From Moritella sp. PE36 (GTDB lineage Bacteria; Pseudomonadota; Gammaproteobacteria; Enterobacterales; Moritellaceae): a DNA stretch of 50,160 nucleotides. Every line of letters starts with the position of its first letter. The first letter of the stretch is position 1. The stretch is taken from contig NZ_ABCQ01000034.1 in the NCBI RefSeq assembly GCF_000170855.1, forward strand, positions 1 through 50,160, read 5' to 3'. Of the stretch, positions 8,580 to 17,374 are shown piece after piece. Under the pieces are notes generated by a model, which was not told the DNA's origin, made no database searches, and was given only the letters and a program-made list of their open reading frames with translations. A program made the translations under genes and the position numbers.

Positions 8580-11500
8580 TTAATTCGAGCTTTCTTGTTT
8601 GGCATCGATCTCTAACAATAACGATTGTAACTTGCCACTGTAGTCACCTGGTTCTTGCCATAATCCCCGTTGCGTTGCTTCTAATAATCGCTCGGCCATC
8701 TCCTCTAACGCATTAACATTATGTTCCTGCATAAAGGCTTGGTTTTCTTGATCAAAAATTAATGCATCCGCCACTTTTTCATATTGATAATCATCAATCA
8801 AATTGGTTGTCGCATCATAAGCAAACATATAATCAATACTGGCCGCCATTTCAAACGCGCCTTTGTAACCATGTTCACGCATCGCAGCGATCCATTTCGG
8901 ATTTAATACCCGAGAACGAATAACCCGGTTTAATTCTTCTTTTAAAGTTCTGATCTTTGGCATTGCTGGATTAGAGTGATCGTTGTGATATACCACCGGC
9001 ATTTCATTTTTTAATACCCGAACCGCATTGGTCATGCCGCCCTGAAACTGATAATAATCATCAGAATCCAATAAATCATGTTCCCGGTTGTCCTGATTGT
9101 GCATCACCACATCAAGTTGTGATAAACGGTTTGCAAATGCACCTCTGGCAACCACACCATCAACATCCTCGGCAAGACTGCCATAAGCATAACCACCCCA
9201 ATTCAAATAGGCATCGGCCAAGTCTGATTCTTGCTGCCAACAACGCTCATCAATCAGTCCCTGTAAACCAGCACCGTAAGCACCCGGTTTGCTGCCAAAT
9301 ACCCGATAGGACGCTTGGCGTTTTGCTTCAGCGTCGGTCAGGCCTTGCGCAGATAATTCTTGTACTCGCTGCTTAATATTTTGTTGAATGGTATTTTGTG
9401 CACCGGGATCGTCATAATCCGCTAATGCCAATACCGCAGCATCGAACAACTTCATCACATTGGGAAAAGCATCGCGGAAAAATCCAGATACCCGCAACGT
9501 CACATCCACACGAGGACGACCTAATAATGCACAGGGAATGATTTCAAAATCGATAACCCGTTGTGAACCTGGTGCCCAAATTGGTTTAATGCCCATTAAT
9601 GCAAATGCCTGCGCAATGTCATCACCACCCGTACGCATAGTGGCCGTGCCCCAGACCGATAATCCAAGTTGTTTAGGATAATCACCATGCTCTTGTAAGT
9701 GACGCTCAATCACAGCTTGGGTTGACCGCTGACCAATTGCCCATGCGGCAGGTGACGGTATCGAGCGGTTATCTACCGAGAAAAAATTACGTCCCGTCGG
9801 TAACGTATCTAATCGACCTCGCGTGGGTGCGCCACTCGGTCCAGGCTCCACAAACAAGCCTGCTAAGCCATCTAACAAGGCTGAAATTTCATTCTCTACA
9901 CTTTGTTCTAGTGCGGTTAATAACGTATTTTTGACGTAACTCAGCTGCTGCATGGTGCGTGGCAACGCTGTCATTAGAGTATTATATTTATCGGCTGCAA
10001 TGGTCGGCGAAATTACCGGTGCAATTGTCGCTTCATTCACTAATACCAGCTCACTGACTAACTGCATGGCGAGCAGTTCTAGACGTTCATGGGTATCAAA
10101 CTCTGTTCGCCAACTATCATCACTGAGCTCAGCTAACAGCGATGGTTTCGCCCCTTGCCAAACATCACTACTGGCCGCCAACGGATCAAATATCTCACCC
10201 GCTTGTTGTAGATTAAGATCTAACGCCAGATTATGTAATATGCCTTGGCTGTGATGCTCTTTACCGCGTGGTAAACGTAACAAGGCGACGATGGTATCGC
10301 TGAGTTTATCCGCTTTTGGTAATACCCCAAGAATATGCAAACCGTGACGTATTTGCGCTTCTTTGATGTCACATAAATAGGTATCGAGTTCAGCAAACAT
10401 GTCATCGCGGCTATCACTATCTCCATAACTATTACCACCGAGTTCTTCGGCAACATGCGAGTTCTTCACCGCATCTACAATCGCTTCACGCAGCCAGAGT
10501 TCGCGTTGTTCATCCATGCCCATGGCTTGGTAATATTCATCCACCAGCCCTTCAAGTTCAGCCAGTTCGCCATAGACTTCCGCGCGGGTCATAGGCGGCA
10601 TTAAATGGTCGATAATAACCGACTGAATACGCCGCTTAGCCTGTGCGCCTTCCCCGGGATCATTAACAATAAAAGGATAAAAATTCGGCATCGGCCCCAA
10701 TACCAGATCAGGCCAGCACTTCTCTGATAATGCATTGCCCTTGCCCGGTAACCATTCTAAATTACCGTGTTTACCCACATGAATAATGGCATCAACTTGA
10801 TAGCTATGACGTAGCCAAAAATAAAACGCCAAATAACTGTGTGGCGGAATCAAATCGGGATCGTGATAATTTGCGGCTAAGTCAATATTAAAACCCCGCG
10901 CAGGCTGAATTCCAACAAAGGTTTGGCCTAAGCGAATGCCAGATAACATTAAGCGACCGTCCCGATATTTAGGGTCCTGTTCTGGTCCGCCCCACTTGTC
11001 CCAAATCGCCTGCTGGTTCTCAATCGGTAACTGTTGCAGATACTGCATATATTCATCAACCGCGATACTTTGCCAGCAACCTAGGTGGTGCAAGGTATCC
11101 GGGTTGTTAGTAATAGAGCCGAGTAACTCATGAATCAGCGCCGTGCCATTTTCAGGAATATTCTCGACCGGATAATTGGCCGCGGCTAACGCCGTTAAAA
11201 TATTCACGGTTGACTCGGGGGTATCTAAACCAACGCCATTACCAATGCGCCCATCTTTGGTGGGATAATTAGCAATAATCAAAGCGATGCGTTTGTCTTG
11301 ATTGGCTTTTATCGATAACTGGCAATATTTAAAGGCCAGGGACACCACAAACTCTGCCCGTTCGCGGTGTAACTGATATTTAACGATGGCGGTTTGACAA
11401 CGCTCACTAAAATCAGCGGCGGTTTTAAAGCTCACCGCCCGCGTCTGAATACGACCATCCATTTCTGGCAATACCACTTGCATAGCAATATCACGACTGC

Positions 11501-12527
11501 GTAAACCTTGTTTGTAATCCAGCCAATCTTGTTCGGTACTACTGGATAACACTAACTGAAATACTGGAATGTTAAGGCTAAACGGTGAAATGAATGAGCT
11601 AGGTTCAGCGCTTAAATCAGGACTGGCGGCGCGGTTACAAGAAAAACCCGTGGTATTAATAATGATTTTCGCTTGCGTCTGTAAAAGCAACTCATTCACT
11701 AGGTCAATAGATTCATCATCTTTCAATGATTGGATCGCGATCGGTAATGGCAACATGCCCTGTTGCTCAATACAATCGATTAAACCATCAAACATCGCGG
11801 TATTGTCACTTTGTAAATGACTGCGATAAAACAACAATAAACAAATAGGTCGATCTAATTCACTCACATCAGCGCGATCAGAGATTTGCTGCCAACGCTG
11901 CTGCCAGTCGTTCAAACTGACTTGCTGATACGATTTTTTATCATGTCTCAGCGCTGCCAGTATCGCGTTGGGCATATACAACATGCAATTGGGCAGCACT
12001 TGTGGTGGCCGCCATGCATAATTGTGGTTGAGGTATTGGCTGGCAAGATAATGATACAGGTTGTTTATATTGGCTGCGCCACCCTCACGCAAATAACGCC
12101 ACACTGCAACCGCGTCATCACGAGCGACACTTGATGCCGAAAATAATGCCTCATCCGCTGTATCATCACCCGGTACTATGATTAATTGGCGGGGATTTCT
12201 GACTGAACCCGCCGCTAACCAATCCTGTAATTGCGCAAAACCATACTGCCAGTAATTTTCGCCGCCCAATAAAGACACCACCACCACTTTGGCGTGATCG
12301 AGCACTTTATCTTGATAGAGGTCGAATGCGGCAGGTTTTAATAACTGCATCCAGTTAGCTAACCGGATGGAGGGGAAATCAGGGTCTAATGCTTCAGCGG
12401 CACTGGCCAATGCCGCCAATGAACTATCGGCGGCTGACAAAATAACAATGTCCGCAGGTGATTGCTCAAGATCAATGATACCTTCGTCATCGGTGAAACC
12501 ACCGGGTTGTGCCGCCAATAAATGCAT
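8580..12527 (-). CDS. cobN: Cobaltochelatase large subunit CobN (BchH/CobN family)
   Basis: Large class I chelatase subunit; in the oxygen-dependent pathway CobN with two AAA+/VWA partners inserts cobalt into hydrogenobyrinate diamide using ATP. The 1315-residue protein opens MHLLAAQPGG and LEQSPADIVILSAAD, typical of CobN. It holds the conserved HVGKHGNLEWLPGKG near residue 580, and further on TGRNFFSVDNRSIPS and VTLRVSGFFRDAFPN. Length is close to the usual 1250-1350, and I see no break. Its ATG overlaps the cobW stop (TAATG), so the two are translationally coupled. The surprise is its presence beside early-cobalt-insertion genes (cbiX, cbiD, cbiG). Its real substrate here is an open question. 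Confidence 0.95.
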   Translation of the reverse strand: MHLLAAQPGGFTDDEGIIDLEQSPADIVILSAADSSLAALASAAEALDPDFPSIRLANWMQLLKPAAFDLYQDKVLDHAKVVVVSLLGGENYWQYGFAQLQDWLAAGSVRNPRQLIIVPGDDTADEALFSASSVARDDAVAVWRYLREGGAANINNLYHYLASQYLNHNYAWRPPQVLPNCMLYMPNAILAALRHDKKSYQQVSLNDWQQRWQQISDRADVSELDRPICLLLFYRSHLQSDNTAMFDGLIDCIEQQGMLPLPIAIQSLKDDESIDLVNELLLQTQAKIIINTTGFSCNRAASPDLSAEPSSFISPFSLNIPVFQLVLSSSTEQDWLDYKQGLRSRDIAMQVVLPEMDGRIQTRAVSFKTAADFSERCQTAIVKYQLHRERAEFVVSLAFKYCQLSIKANQDKRIALIIANYPTKDGRIGNGVGLDTPESTVNILTALAAANYPVENIPENGTALIHELLGSITNNPDTLHHLGCWQSIAVDEYMQYLQQLPIENQQAIWDKWGGPEQDPKYRDGRLMLSGIRLGQTFVGIQPARGFNIDLAANYHDPDLIPPHSYLAFYFWLRHSYQVDAIIHVGKHGNLEWLPGKGNALSEKCWPDLVLGPMPNFYPFIVNDPGEGAQAKRRIQSVIIDHLMPPMTRAEVYGELAELEGLVDEYYQAMGMDEQRELWLREAIVDAVKNSHVAEELGGNSYGDSDSRDDMFAELDTYLCDIKEAQIRHGLHILGVLPKADKLSDTIVALLRLPRGKEHHSQGILHNLALDLNLQQAGEIFDPLAASSDVWQGAKPSLLAELSDDSWRTEFDTHERLELLAMQLVSELVLVNEATIAPVISPTIAADKYNTLMTALPRTMQQLSYVKNTLLTALEQSVENEISALLDGLAGLFVEPGPSGAPTRGRLDTLPTGRNFFSVDNRSIPSPAAWAIGQRSTQAVIERHLQEHGDYPKQLGLSVWGTATMRTGGDDIAQAFALMGIKPIWAPGSQRVIDFEIIPCALLGRPRVDVTLRVSGFFRDAFPNVMKLFDAAVLALADYDDPGAQNTIQQNIKQRVQELSAQGLTDAEAKRQASYRVFGSKPGAYGAGLQGLIDERCWQQESDLADAYLNWGGYAYGSLAEDVDGVVARGAFANRLSQLDVVMHNQDNREHDLLDSDDYYQFQGGMTNAVRVLKNEMPVVYHNDHSNPAMPKIRTLKEELNRVIRSRVLNPKWIAAMREHGYKGAFEMAASIDYMFAYDATTNLIDDYQYEKVADALIFDQENQAFMQEHNVNALEEMAERLLEATQRGLWQEPGDYSGKLQSLLLEIDAKQESSN

Positions 12528-13627
12528 TAGGCAGTTACAGCATCATCAGCGCCAATAACGGCTTGTTGCAACGCACTTTCCAGCACGTTACGGTCAAGGT
12601 TTTTACCAATCACCACCAACTGAGTTTGACGTACTTCATCGCTATTCCACATACGATCAAAATGCACATCAAGACGTTCACCCACAGCTTGTAGTACCTG
12701 ACGCATAGGTTTACCCGGTAAGGCCGCAAAACCTTTGGCACGGAAGATATTATGCTCGGTTAATAATTGCGTTAAGATCTGTTGTAAACGCGGACCATCC
12801 ACTTCACCAAACTTCAACACAAAAGAATCGAAGTGGTCGTGTGCGTGGTCGTGATGTGCGCCATGCGCATGATGATGATCATGATGGTTATGCAGATGAT
12901 CAATTTGCTCTTCTGCTGCCGCATCTAAGCCCATAATAACGTCTAGGGCAATGTCACCATTGTCGACATAAATTGTTTTAACGGCATCTGGTACCCGGTT
13001 AGCGACGACGATTTTAACCTGTTCACGCTCTGCGTCGGTTAGTAAATCGTTTTTACTGACCACCACTAAGTCTGCCGCACTTAATTGATCATCCAATAAT
13101 TCTTGTAAACTTGGATCGTGATCTAAGCTTTCATCTGCCAAACGTTGTGCTTGTACTTTGTCGGTATCATTGGCAAAACGACCCGCAGCAACAGCCGGGC
13201 CATCGATCAGAGTGATAACCGCATCGACCGTACAATATTGCTTTATTTCCGGCCAGTTGAATGCCTGAACCAAGGGTTTAGGTAATGCCAGGCCACTGGT
13301 TTCAATCAGAATATGGTCGATATCATCACGGCGTGCGACTAACTCTTTCATCACAGGTAAAAATTCTTCTTCTACCGTACAGCAAATACAGCCATTGGCT
13401 AATTCATAAATACCGTTCACCCCCTGACTTGGCGAGGTCGATTCATCGTCACAATCGAGTGGGCAACTGCGTAATAAATCCGCATCAATATCCAGTTCGC
13501 CAAATTCATTAACGATAACCGCTATACGTTTGCCCGCGGCTTGTTTTAAAATATTAGAAAGTAAGGTGGTTTTACCACTACCAAGAAAACCGGTAACTAC
13601 GGTAACGGGGATTTTGTTTAATTGCAT
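12527..13627 (-). CDS. cobW: CobW, G3E-family GTPase and cobalt chaperone
   Basis: G3E P-loop GTPase; CobW of the B12 pathway has been shown to bind Co(II) with GTP and is thought to hand cobalt to the chelatase. The 366-residue protein has the P-loop GFLGSGKTT at residues 13-21, the metal motif CICC at 80-83, ETSGLALP, and the nucleotide-base motif SKND at 191-194. A histidine tract lies at 244-265 (HLHNHHDHHHAHGAHHDHAH), followed by the CobW C-terminal domain. The ATG at 13627 is chosen because GGAG sits six bases upstream; the frame is open to a TTG four codons earlier. First gene of unit A and coupled to cobN, which supports a cobalt rather than zinc role. Confidence 0.93.
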   Translation of the reverse strand: MQLNKIPVTVVTGFLGSGKTTLLSNILKQAAGKRIAVIVNEFGELDIDADLLRSCPLDCDDESTSPSQGVNGIYELANGCICCTVEEEFLPVMKELVARRDDIDHILIETSGLALPKPLVQAFNWPEIKQYCTVDAVITLIDGPAVAAGRFANDTDKVQAQRLADESLDHDPSLQELLDDQLSAADLVVVSKNDLLTDAEREQVKIVVANRVPDAVKTIYVDNGDIALDVIMGLDAAAEEQIDHLHNHHDHHHAHGAHHDHAHDHFDSFVLKFGEVDGPRLQQILTQLLTEHNIFRAKGFAALPGKPMRQVLQAVGERLDVHFDRMWNSDEVRQTQLVVIGKNLDRNVLESALQQAVIGADDAVTA

Positions 13628-13670
13628 GTATAGCTCCAAACTGCCATGTTGTTGAGCGAAAAGTGCTGAA

Positions 13671-13699
13671 ATTATAATTTGAGTCCTAGGTTATTACAA
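13671..13699 (-). promoter_or_regulatory. Sigma-70-like promoter for the cobW operon
   Basis: On the minus strand a TTGTAA -35 (13699-13694) and a perfect TATAAT -10 (13676-13671) are separated by exactly 17 bases. The -10 lies 44 bases before the cobW ATG. Confidence 0.65.
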
Positions 13700-13718
13700 T
13701 GTTTGTTTATTGTTATAA
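13691..13718. promoter_or_regulatory. Operator-like palindrome between cobW and cbiX
   Basis: TTATTACAAT (13691-13700) and ATTGTTATAA (13709-13718) are inverted repeats with one mismatch in ten and an 8-base spacer. The element covers the cobW -35 on one strand and a candidate cbiX -35 on the other, so a bound regulator could act on both units. No regulator gene is seen nearby, and the sequence matches no operator I know with confidence. Confidence 0.4.
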
Positions 13719-13739
13719 GTTGGAGGAAAACGCTATAAA
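13710..13739 (+). promoter_or_regulatory. Candidate promoter for cbiX
   Basis: TTGTTA (13710-13715) and TATAAA (13734-13739) are 18 bases apart and lie 55 bases before the cbiX start. The match is four of six and five of six, so this is a moderate candidate. Confidence 0.35.
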
Positions 13740-13793
13740 GCATTATCAGTGTTTAACTATTTTGTCGTATACTTGCGCGCAGAGGTATTAATC

Positions 13794-14882
13794 ATGACAA
13801 CAATTGCAACATTGCCTGAAACTTCAGGTGTTCTTATTTGTGGGCACGGCAGCCGTGCGAAGATCGCTGAAGAAGAGTTTTCTTTATTAGCAAAGGGACT
13901 AAAAGAACGTCATCCAGAATTGAAAGTTGAATATGGCTTTCTGGAATATTCTGCGCCGAATATGCATACCGCGTTAGATCGTTTAGTGGCCCAAGGTGTC
14001 ACCAAGATCCATGCTGTACCGGGTATGTTATTTGCGGCAACCCATGCTAAAAATGACATTCCATCGGTATTAACGACGTATCAAGCCAAGCACCCTAATT
14101 TGACTATCGAATACGGTAAAGAATTAGGTTTACATGATGAAATGATCATGGCGTTTCAACAGCGTATTCTCAATGCACTTGGTCACGACACGATCCCAGC
14201 TGCTGGTGAACTTTACGATACCATGCTGGTTGTGGTTGGTCGTGGTACATCGGTTGTTGATGCTAATGCCGATGCCGCGAAACTGACGCGTATTGCTTGT
14301 GAAAATCTGGGATTTGGCTGGTCAGAAACAGTTTATTCTGGCGTAACCTTCCCGTCTGTAGGACGTGGTTTAGAAATGGCACTGAAGCTCGGTTTCAAAA
14401 AGATCGTGGTTGCACCTTATTTCTTATTCGGTGGCAAGCTAATCGACCGTATCTACAATTACGTTGATAAAGTGGCCAATGAAAACCCTGACGTTACGTT
14501 TTTCAAAGCTGATTACCTGCGTGCACAAGACCATGTGATCAATACTTTTGAACTACGTATCAATGAGACTATTACCGAACCTGTTCCACACGTTACCCTA
14601 ATGGCCGACTTCCAAGCGCGCTTAGCACGTGGCGAAGTAGATGTTCATCACCATCATGCCGAATTTAAAGCTGAAGGTGAGCACAGTCATGAACACAGTA
14701 ATAGTCATGACCATTCGCACGACCATGGCCACAGTCACGGCCATCATCATGCACCTTACAAACATATTGCCCATCCACATGGTCCACGTACCATGGTGAA
14801 TGACAATATCTGCGGTTACTTCATGAGCCAATTGCCAGAACAGGTGATAGCCGAAGAAAAAGCAGCAGGTGAAAAAAACTAG
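13794..14882 (+). CDS. cbiX: Sirohydrochlorin cobaltochelatase, long form (CbiX) with His-rich tail
   Basis: Inserts Co(II) into sirohydrochlorin without ATP, the first committed step of the early-cobalt route. The 362-residue protein has two class II chelatase half-domains. GVLICGHGSR gives active-site His18, and AATHAKNDIP gives His84, while the second half runs from VVVGRGTSVVDANAD to KIVVAPYFLFGG. A C-terminal extension (residues 285-329) carries about 19 histidines, for instance HSHDHGHSHGHHH. Only one cysteine is visible in the tail (NDNICGYF), so the iron-sulfur-type CxxC motif described in some long CbiX proteins is missing. The ATG at 13794 has AGAGG eight bases upstream; an upstream GTG would add 15 unlikely residues. 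Divergent from cobW. Confidence 0.94.
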   Translation: MTTIATLPETSGVLICGHGSRAKIAEEEFSLLAKGLKERHPELKVEYGFLEYSAPNMHTALDRLVAQGVTKIHAVPGMLFAATHAKNDIPSVLTTYQAKHPNLTIEYGKELGLHDEMIMAFQQRILNALGHDTIPAAGELYDTMLVVVGRGTSVVDANADAAKLTRIACENLGFGWSETVYSGVTFPSVGRGLEMALKLGFKKIVVAPYFLFGGKLIDRIYNYVDKVANENPDVTFFKADYLRAQDHVINTFELRINETITEPVPHVTLMADFQARLARGEVDVHHHHAEFKAEGEHSHEHSNSHDHSHDHGHSHGHHHAPYKHIAHPHGPRTMVNDNICGYFMSQLPEQVIAEEKAAGEKN

Positions 14883-14932
14883 ATTCAGCGATACAATTAC
14901 ATTGCTGATGCCAAGTTTTTAAACATTATATG

Positions 14933-14954
14933 AAACGAGCTTAACCGCTCGTTT
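14933..14954 (+). terminator. Rho-independent terminator of cbiX
   Basis: AAACGAGC (14933-14940), loop TTAACC, GCTCGTTT (14947-14954), running into TTTTGTTTTT. It lies 51 bases after the cbiX stop. Confidence 0.9.
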
Positions 14955-14983
14955 TTTGTTTTTCATTGTAATTAAAAACAAAA

Positions 14984-15012
14984 AAGCCAATTAAGAGACT
15001 CTCAATTGGCTT
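14984..15012 (-). terminator. Rho-independent terminator of the cbtB-cbiF operon
   Basis: AAGCCAATT (14984-14992) pairs with AATTGGCTT (15004-15012). On the minus strand the stem is followed by TTTTTTGTTTTT. It lies 27 bases beyond the cbiF stop and backs onto the cbiX terminator. Confidence 0.88.
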
Positions 15013-15038
15013 AGTTACGGCAATAAAAAACAGCGCTA

Positions 15039-15800
15039 TTATTTCACTGGTGGGCGATAAATATGCGGCTGATCTTTATCGTATAAATACGAATCATCAA
15101 ACTTCTCAGTGCCTAATACATGACCGACCAGAATAAGAGAAGTTAACGTGAATTTCTTCGCTCTGACCTTTTCGACAATATCTTTTAACGTACCAAGCAC
15201 TTTGTCCTGATCAGGCCATGATGTACGGTAGCAAACGGCCACAGGGCAATCTTCACCATAAAACGGAATAAGTTCATCGACAATTTTAGCAATCTTAGTC
15301 ACGCCTAAATGGATCGCGAGTGTCGCGCCACTGGCTGCTAATGCAGGTAAACGCTCACGCTCAGGGAACGGGGTTTTGCCTTCATAACGGGTAAAAATAA
15401 TAGTTTGTGATACCCCAGATAACGTTAACTCTTTACGTAACCACGCTGCCGATGCCGCCGTTGCAGTCACCCCTGGGATCACTAGATAATCGATATCTAA
15501 TTGCTCTAAGCGGCGGATCTGTTCGCCAATCGCGCCGTATAAAGAAGGATCACCAGAATGCACGCGAGCAACGTCTTTACCTGCTGCATCCGCGACCCGG
15601 ATATGTTCAATGATCTCATCTAAAGCGATTGGCGCGGTATCAATAATCTGCTCCGCAGTCTCTTCCACATCCGCAAATAATGCCCGAGGCACCAATGATC
15701 CTGCATATAAAATAACGGGGCAGTTATTTATTAGTTTCTGCCCTTTGACCGTGATCAACTCGGGATCACCCGGTCCTGCACCGATGAAATAAACTGTCAT
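15039..15800 (-). CDS. cobM: Cobalt-precorrin-4 C11-methyltransferase (CbiF/CobM)
   Basis: SAM-dependent methyltransferase that methylates C11 of (cobalt-)precorrin-4. The 253-residue protein opens with TVYFIGAGPGDPELITVKG. It has ILYAGSLVPRALF, ARVHSGDPSLYGAIGEQI (the SAM-site GDP signature), VIPGVTATAASAA and the CbiF-type YRTSWPDQ stretch. Length is normal. It is the last gene of unit B, its ATG overlaps the cbiH stop by four bases, and a strong terminator follows. Sequence alone does not tell CbiF from CobM; the neighbours cbiG and cbiD favour the cobalt-containing substrate. Confidence 0.96.
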   Translation of the reverse strand: MTVYFIGAGPGDPELITVKGQKLINNCPVILYAGSLVPRALFADVEETAEQIIDTAPIALDEIIEHIRVADAAGKDVARVHSGDPSLYGAIGEQIRRLEQLDIDYLVIPGVTATAASAAWLRKELTLSGVSQTIIFTRYEGKTPFPERERLPALAASGATLAIHLGVTKIAKIVDELIPFYGEDCPVAVCYRTSWPDQDKVLGTLKDIVEKVRAKKFTLTSLILVGHVLGTEKFDDSYLYDKDQPHIYRPPVK

Positions 15801-16573
15801 AATTTTTTATTATATCCTCGCGGTGTATAAATCCATTCTTTTTGGCCGTTGATGATATGACGAGACTGACTATTGCCCACCGTCACCATAGTGAACATAT
15901 CAACATCATCAGAATGTAGCTTGTCTAATGTGGTCATGGTAATACTTTCATCTTCACGGGTAAGTTGACGTCCTAATAATACTGGCGTATTTGCGGGACG
16001 GTATTGCAGTAAAATATCTCGCGCAGTATTAATCTGCCAATCACGTTTTTTCGATCTTGGGTTATAAAACGACACCACAAAATCCCCGGTACCACAGCTA
16101 TGGATACGTTTCTCAATGGTTTCCCAAGGTGTTAACAAATCCGATAACGAGATAGTACAAAAATCATGACCGAGCATAGCGCCAACCCGACTGGCGCCTG
16201 CTTGCATTGCCGAAATACCGGGTACCACTTCAATATCCACATCTAACCACTCAGGGTGATCTTCTAGGCCTTGCAGCTGGCGATCTAATAATTCAAATAC
16301 CAAGGTAGCCATCGCATAAATACCGATATCACCACTTGATACTAACGCCGTATCTTTGCCACTGGCGGTTAAACTCAATGCTAAACGAGCACGATCAATT
16401 TCTTGCCCGAGTGGTAAGTCATGATGGGTTTTACCATCACAGACATCACCTAATAAATCCAGATACAAGCCATAAGCCACTAGATCTGTGCTGGCTTTAA
16501 TAGCGGCAATCGCCTTTGGTGCAATCAAGTCTTTATCACCTGGACCGGTACCAATTAAAAATAATTTACTCAT
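15797..16573 (-). CDS. cobJ: Cobalt-precorrin-3 C17-methyltransferase (CbiH/CobJ)
   Basis: Methylates C17 and drives ring contraction of the macrocycle. The 258-residue protein starts MSKLFLIGTGPGDKDLIAPKA. It shows TALVSSGDIGIYAMATLVFEL (SAM site), VVPGISAMQAGASRVGAMLGHDFCTISLSDLLTPW and FYNPRSKKRDWQI, all classic CbiH/CobJ sequence. No C-terminal iron-sulfur extension, found in some relatives, is present. A ribosome binding site (AAAGGTGATG) precedes the ATG. With no CobG or CobZ in the window, contraction presumably uses the cobalt-dependent, oxygen-free chemistry together with CbiG. Confidence 0.96.
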   Translation of the reverse strand: MSKLFLIGTGPGDKDLIAPKAIAAIKASTDLVAYGLYLDLLGDVCDGKTHHDLPLGQEIDRARLALSLTASGKDTALVSSGDIGIYAMATLVFELLDRQLQGLEDHPEWLDVDIEVVPGISAMQAGASRVGAMLGHDFCTISLSDLLTPWETIEKRIHSCGTGDFVVSFYNPRSKKRDWQINTARDILLQYRPANTPVLLGRQLTREDESITMTTLDKLHSDDVDMFTMVTVGNSQSRHIINGQKEWIYTPRGYNKKL

Positions 16574-16594
16574 TTCATCACCTTTGTAACTACG

Positions 16595-17371
16595 CTATTT
16601 TGCTTTGTTATTATTTGGATATGCTCTGGCTATTGCGCAGGTAGCTACCGCTGATTTTTGCTTGGTTAAAATTAATTCACCCTGTTGCTGGGTGATCTGC
16701 TGTACATCAAATAAGGCGGCCGATTCTGCGACCCCGTATACCCCAACAACACTGTATACATAATCTGACTTGGTACTTAATAAGTCTTCCATTTCTCGTA
16801 ACTGGTATTTATCCCAAGTAACAAAAGGTTTATTGATCTGTTTCGCTAATGCAATTAAACCGAGTTCATCGGCTTTAATATCAATACTGTTAATATGACT
16901 TATTTGCGCTAGGGTTAAATTAGCTTGCGTTAAACAAGTCATTAATAATTCATGTAACTTATCCACTGGACAATGTCGCTCACAGCCCATACCAACACTG
17001 TATACCGGAGCCAAATAAGGATTAGCGGTAGTCATCACTAATTGCGCCTCAATCAAGGTCGCGACATTATCAGCCCAGTCATTAGCGCCACCTTCATGAC
17101 CAGATAATAACGGGATCACAAACTGTCCCGCTTCATCTAATACCAAGACCGCGGGATCGGTATTTTTATGCGCTAATACCGGCGCTAATGTCCGCACGGC
17201 AATCCCCGTCGCACAGATCAAGATCAGCCGTTCTCCGGCTTGAAATGCCTGCTGCACCTGTGCCGTGAACGGTTTTGGTTTAAACCAGATGTCGCTTTGC
17301 TCAGGCAGTACGTGCTGGATTTGTTTCGCGAGCTTTTCGCCCGCTTCCGTTAACGCCACAATACGGATCAT
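16595..17371 (-). CDS. cbiG: Cobalt-precorrin-5A hydrolase (CbiG), compact form lacking the middle domain
   Basis: Opens the delta-lactone of cobalt-precorrin-5A and releases acetaldehyde, a step unique to the early-cobalt route. The 258-residue protein has the CbiG N-terminal domain (about 50-118, with LICATGIAVRTLAPVLAHK and VIPLLSGHEGGANDWA). The C-terminal domain follows almost at once (about 123-250, with YSVGMGCERHCP and LGLIALAKQINKPFV). In Salmonella CbiG (about 350 residues) a middle region of some 90 residues separates them; here it is absent with the frame intact, so this is a natural short form and not a frameshift. 21 bases separate it from cbiH. Confidence 0.93.
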   Translation of the reverse strand: MIRIVALTEAGEKLAKQIQHVLPEQSDIWFKPKPFTAQVQQAFQAGERLILICATGIAVRTLAPVLAHKNTDPAVLVLDEAGQFVIPLLSGHEGGANDWADNVATLIEAQLVMTTANPYLAPVYSVGMGCERHCPVDKLHELLMTCLTQANLTLAQISHINSIDIKADELGLIALAKQINKPFVTWDKYQLREMEDLLSTKSDYVYSVVGVYGVAESAALFDVQQITQQQGELILTKQKSAVATCAIARAYPNNNKAK

Positions 17372-17374
17372 GGT

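Noticed and set aside
8546-8605. Longer CobT start inside cobN
   Set aside because: The extra 20 residues are not family-like, and the ATG at 8545 has a good ribosome binding site.
8580-12527. Several antisense open frames within cobN (for example around 9119-10254)
   Set aside because: They lie opposite a well-supported gene, lack ribosome binding sites and show no protein family features.
16595-17371. CbiG as a frameshifted or deleted pseudogene
   Set aside because: Both functional domains are intact in one frame with normal flanking spacing; the short form appears natural.
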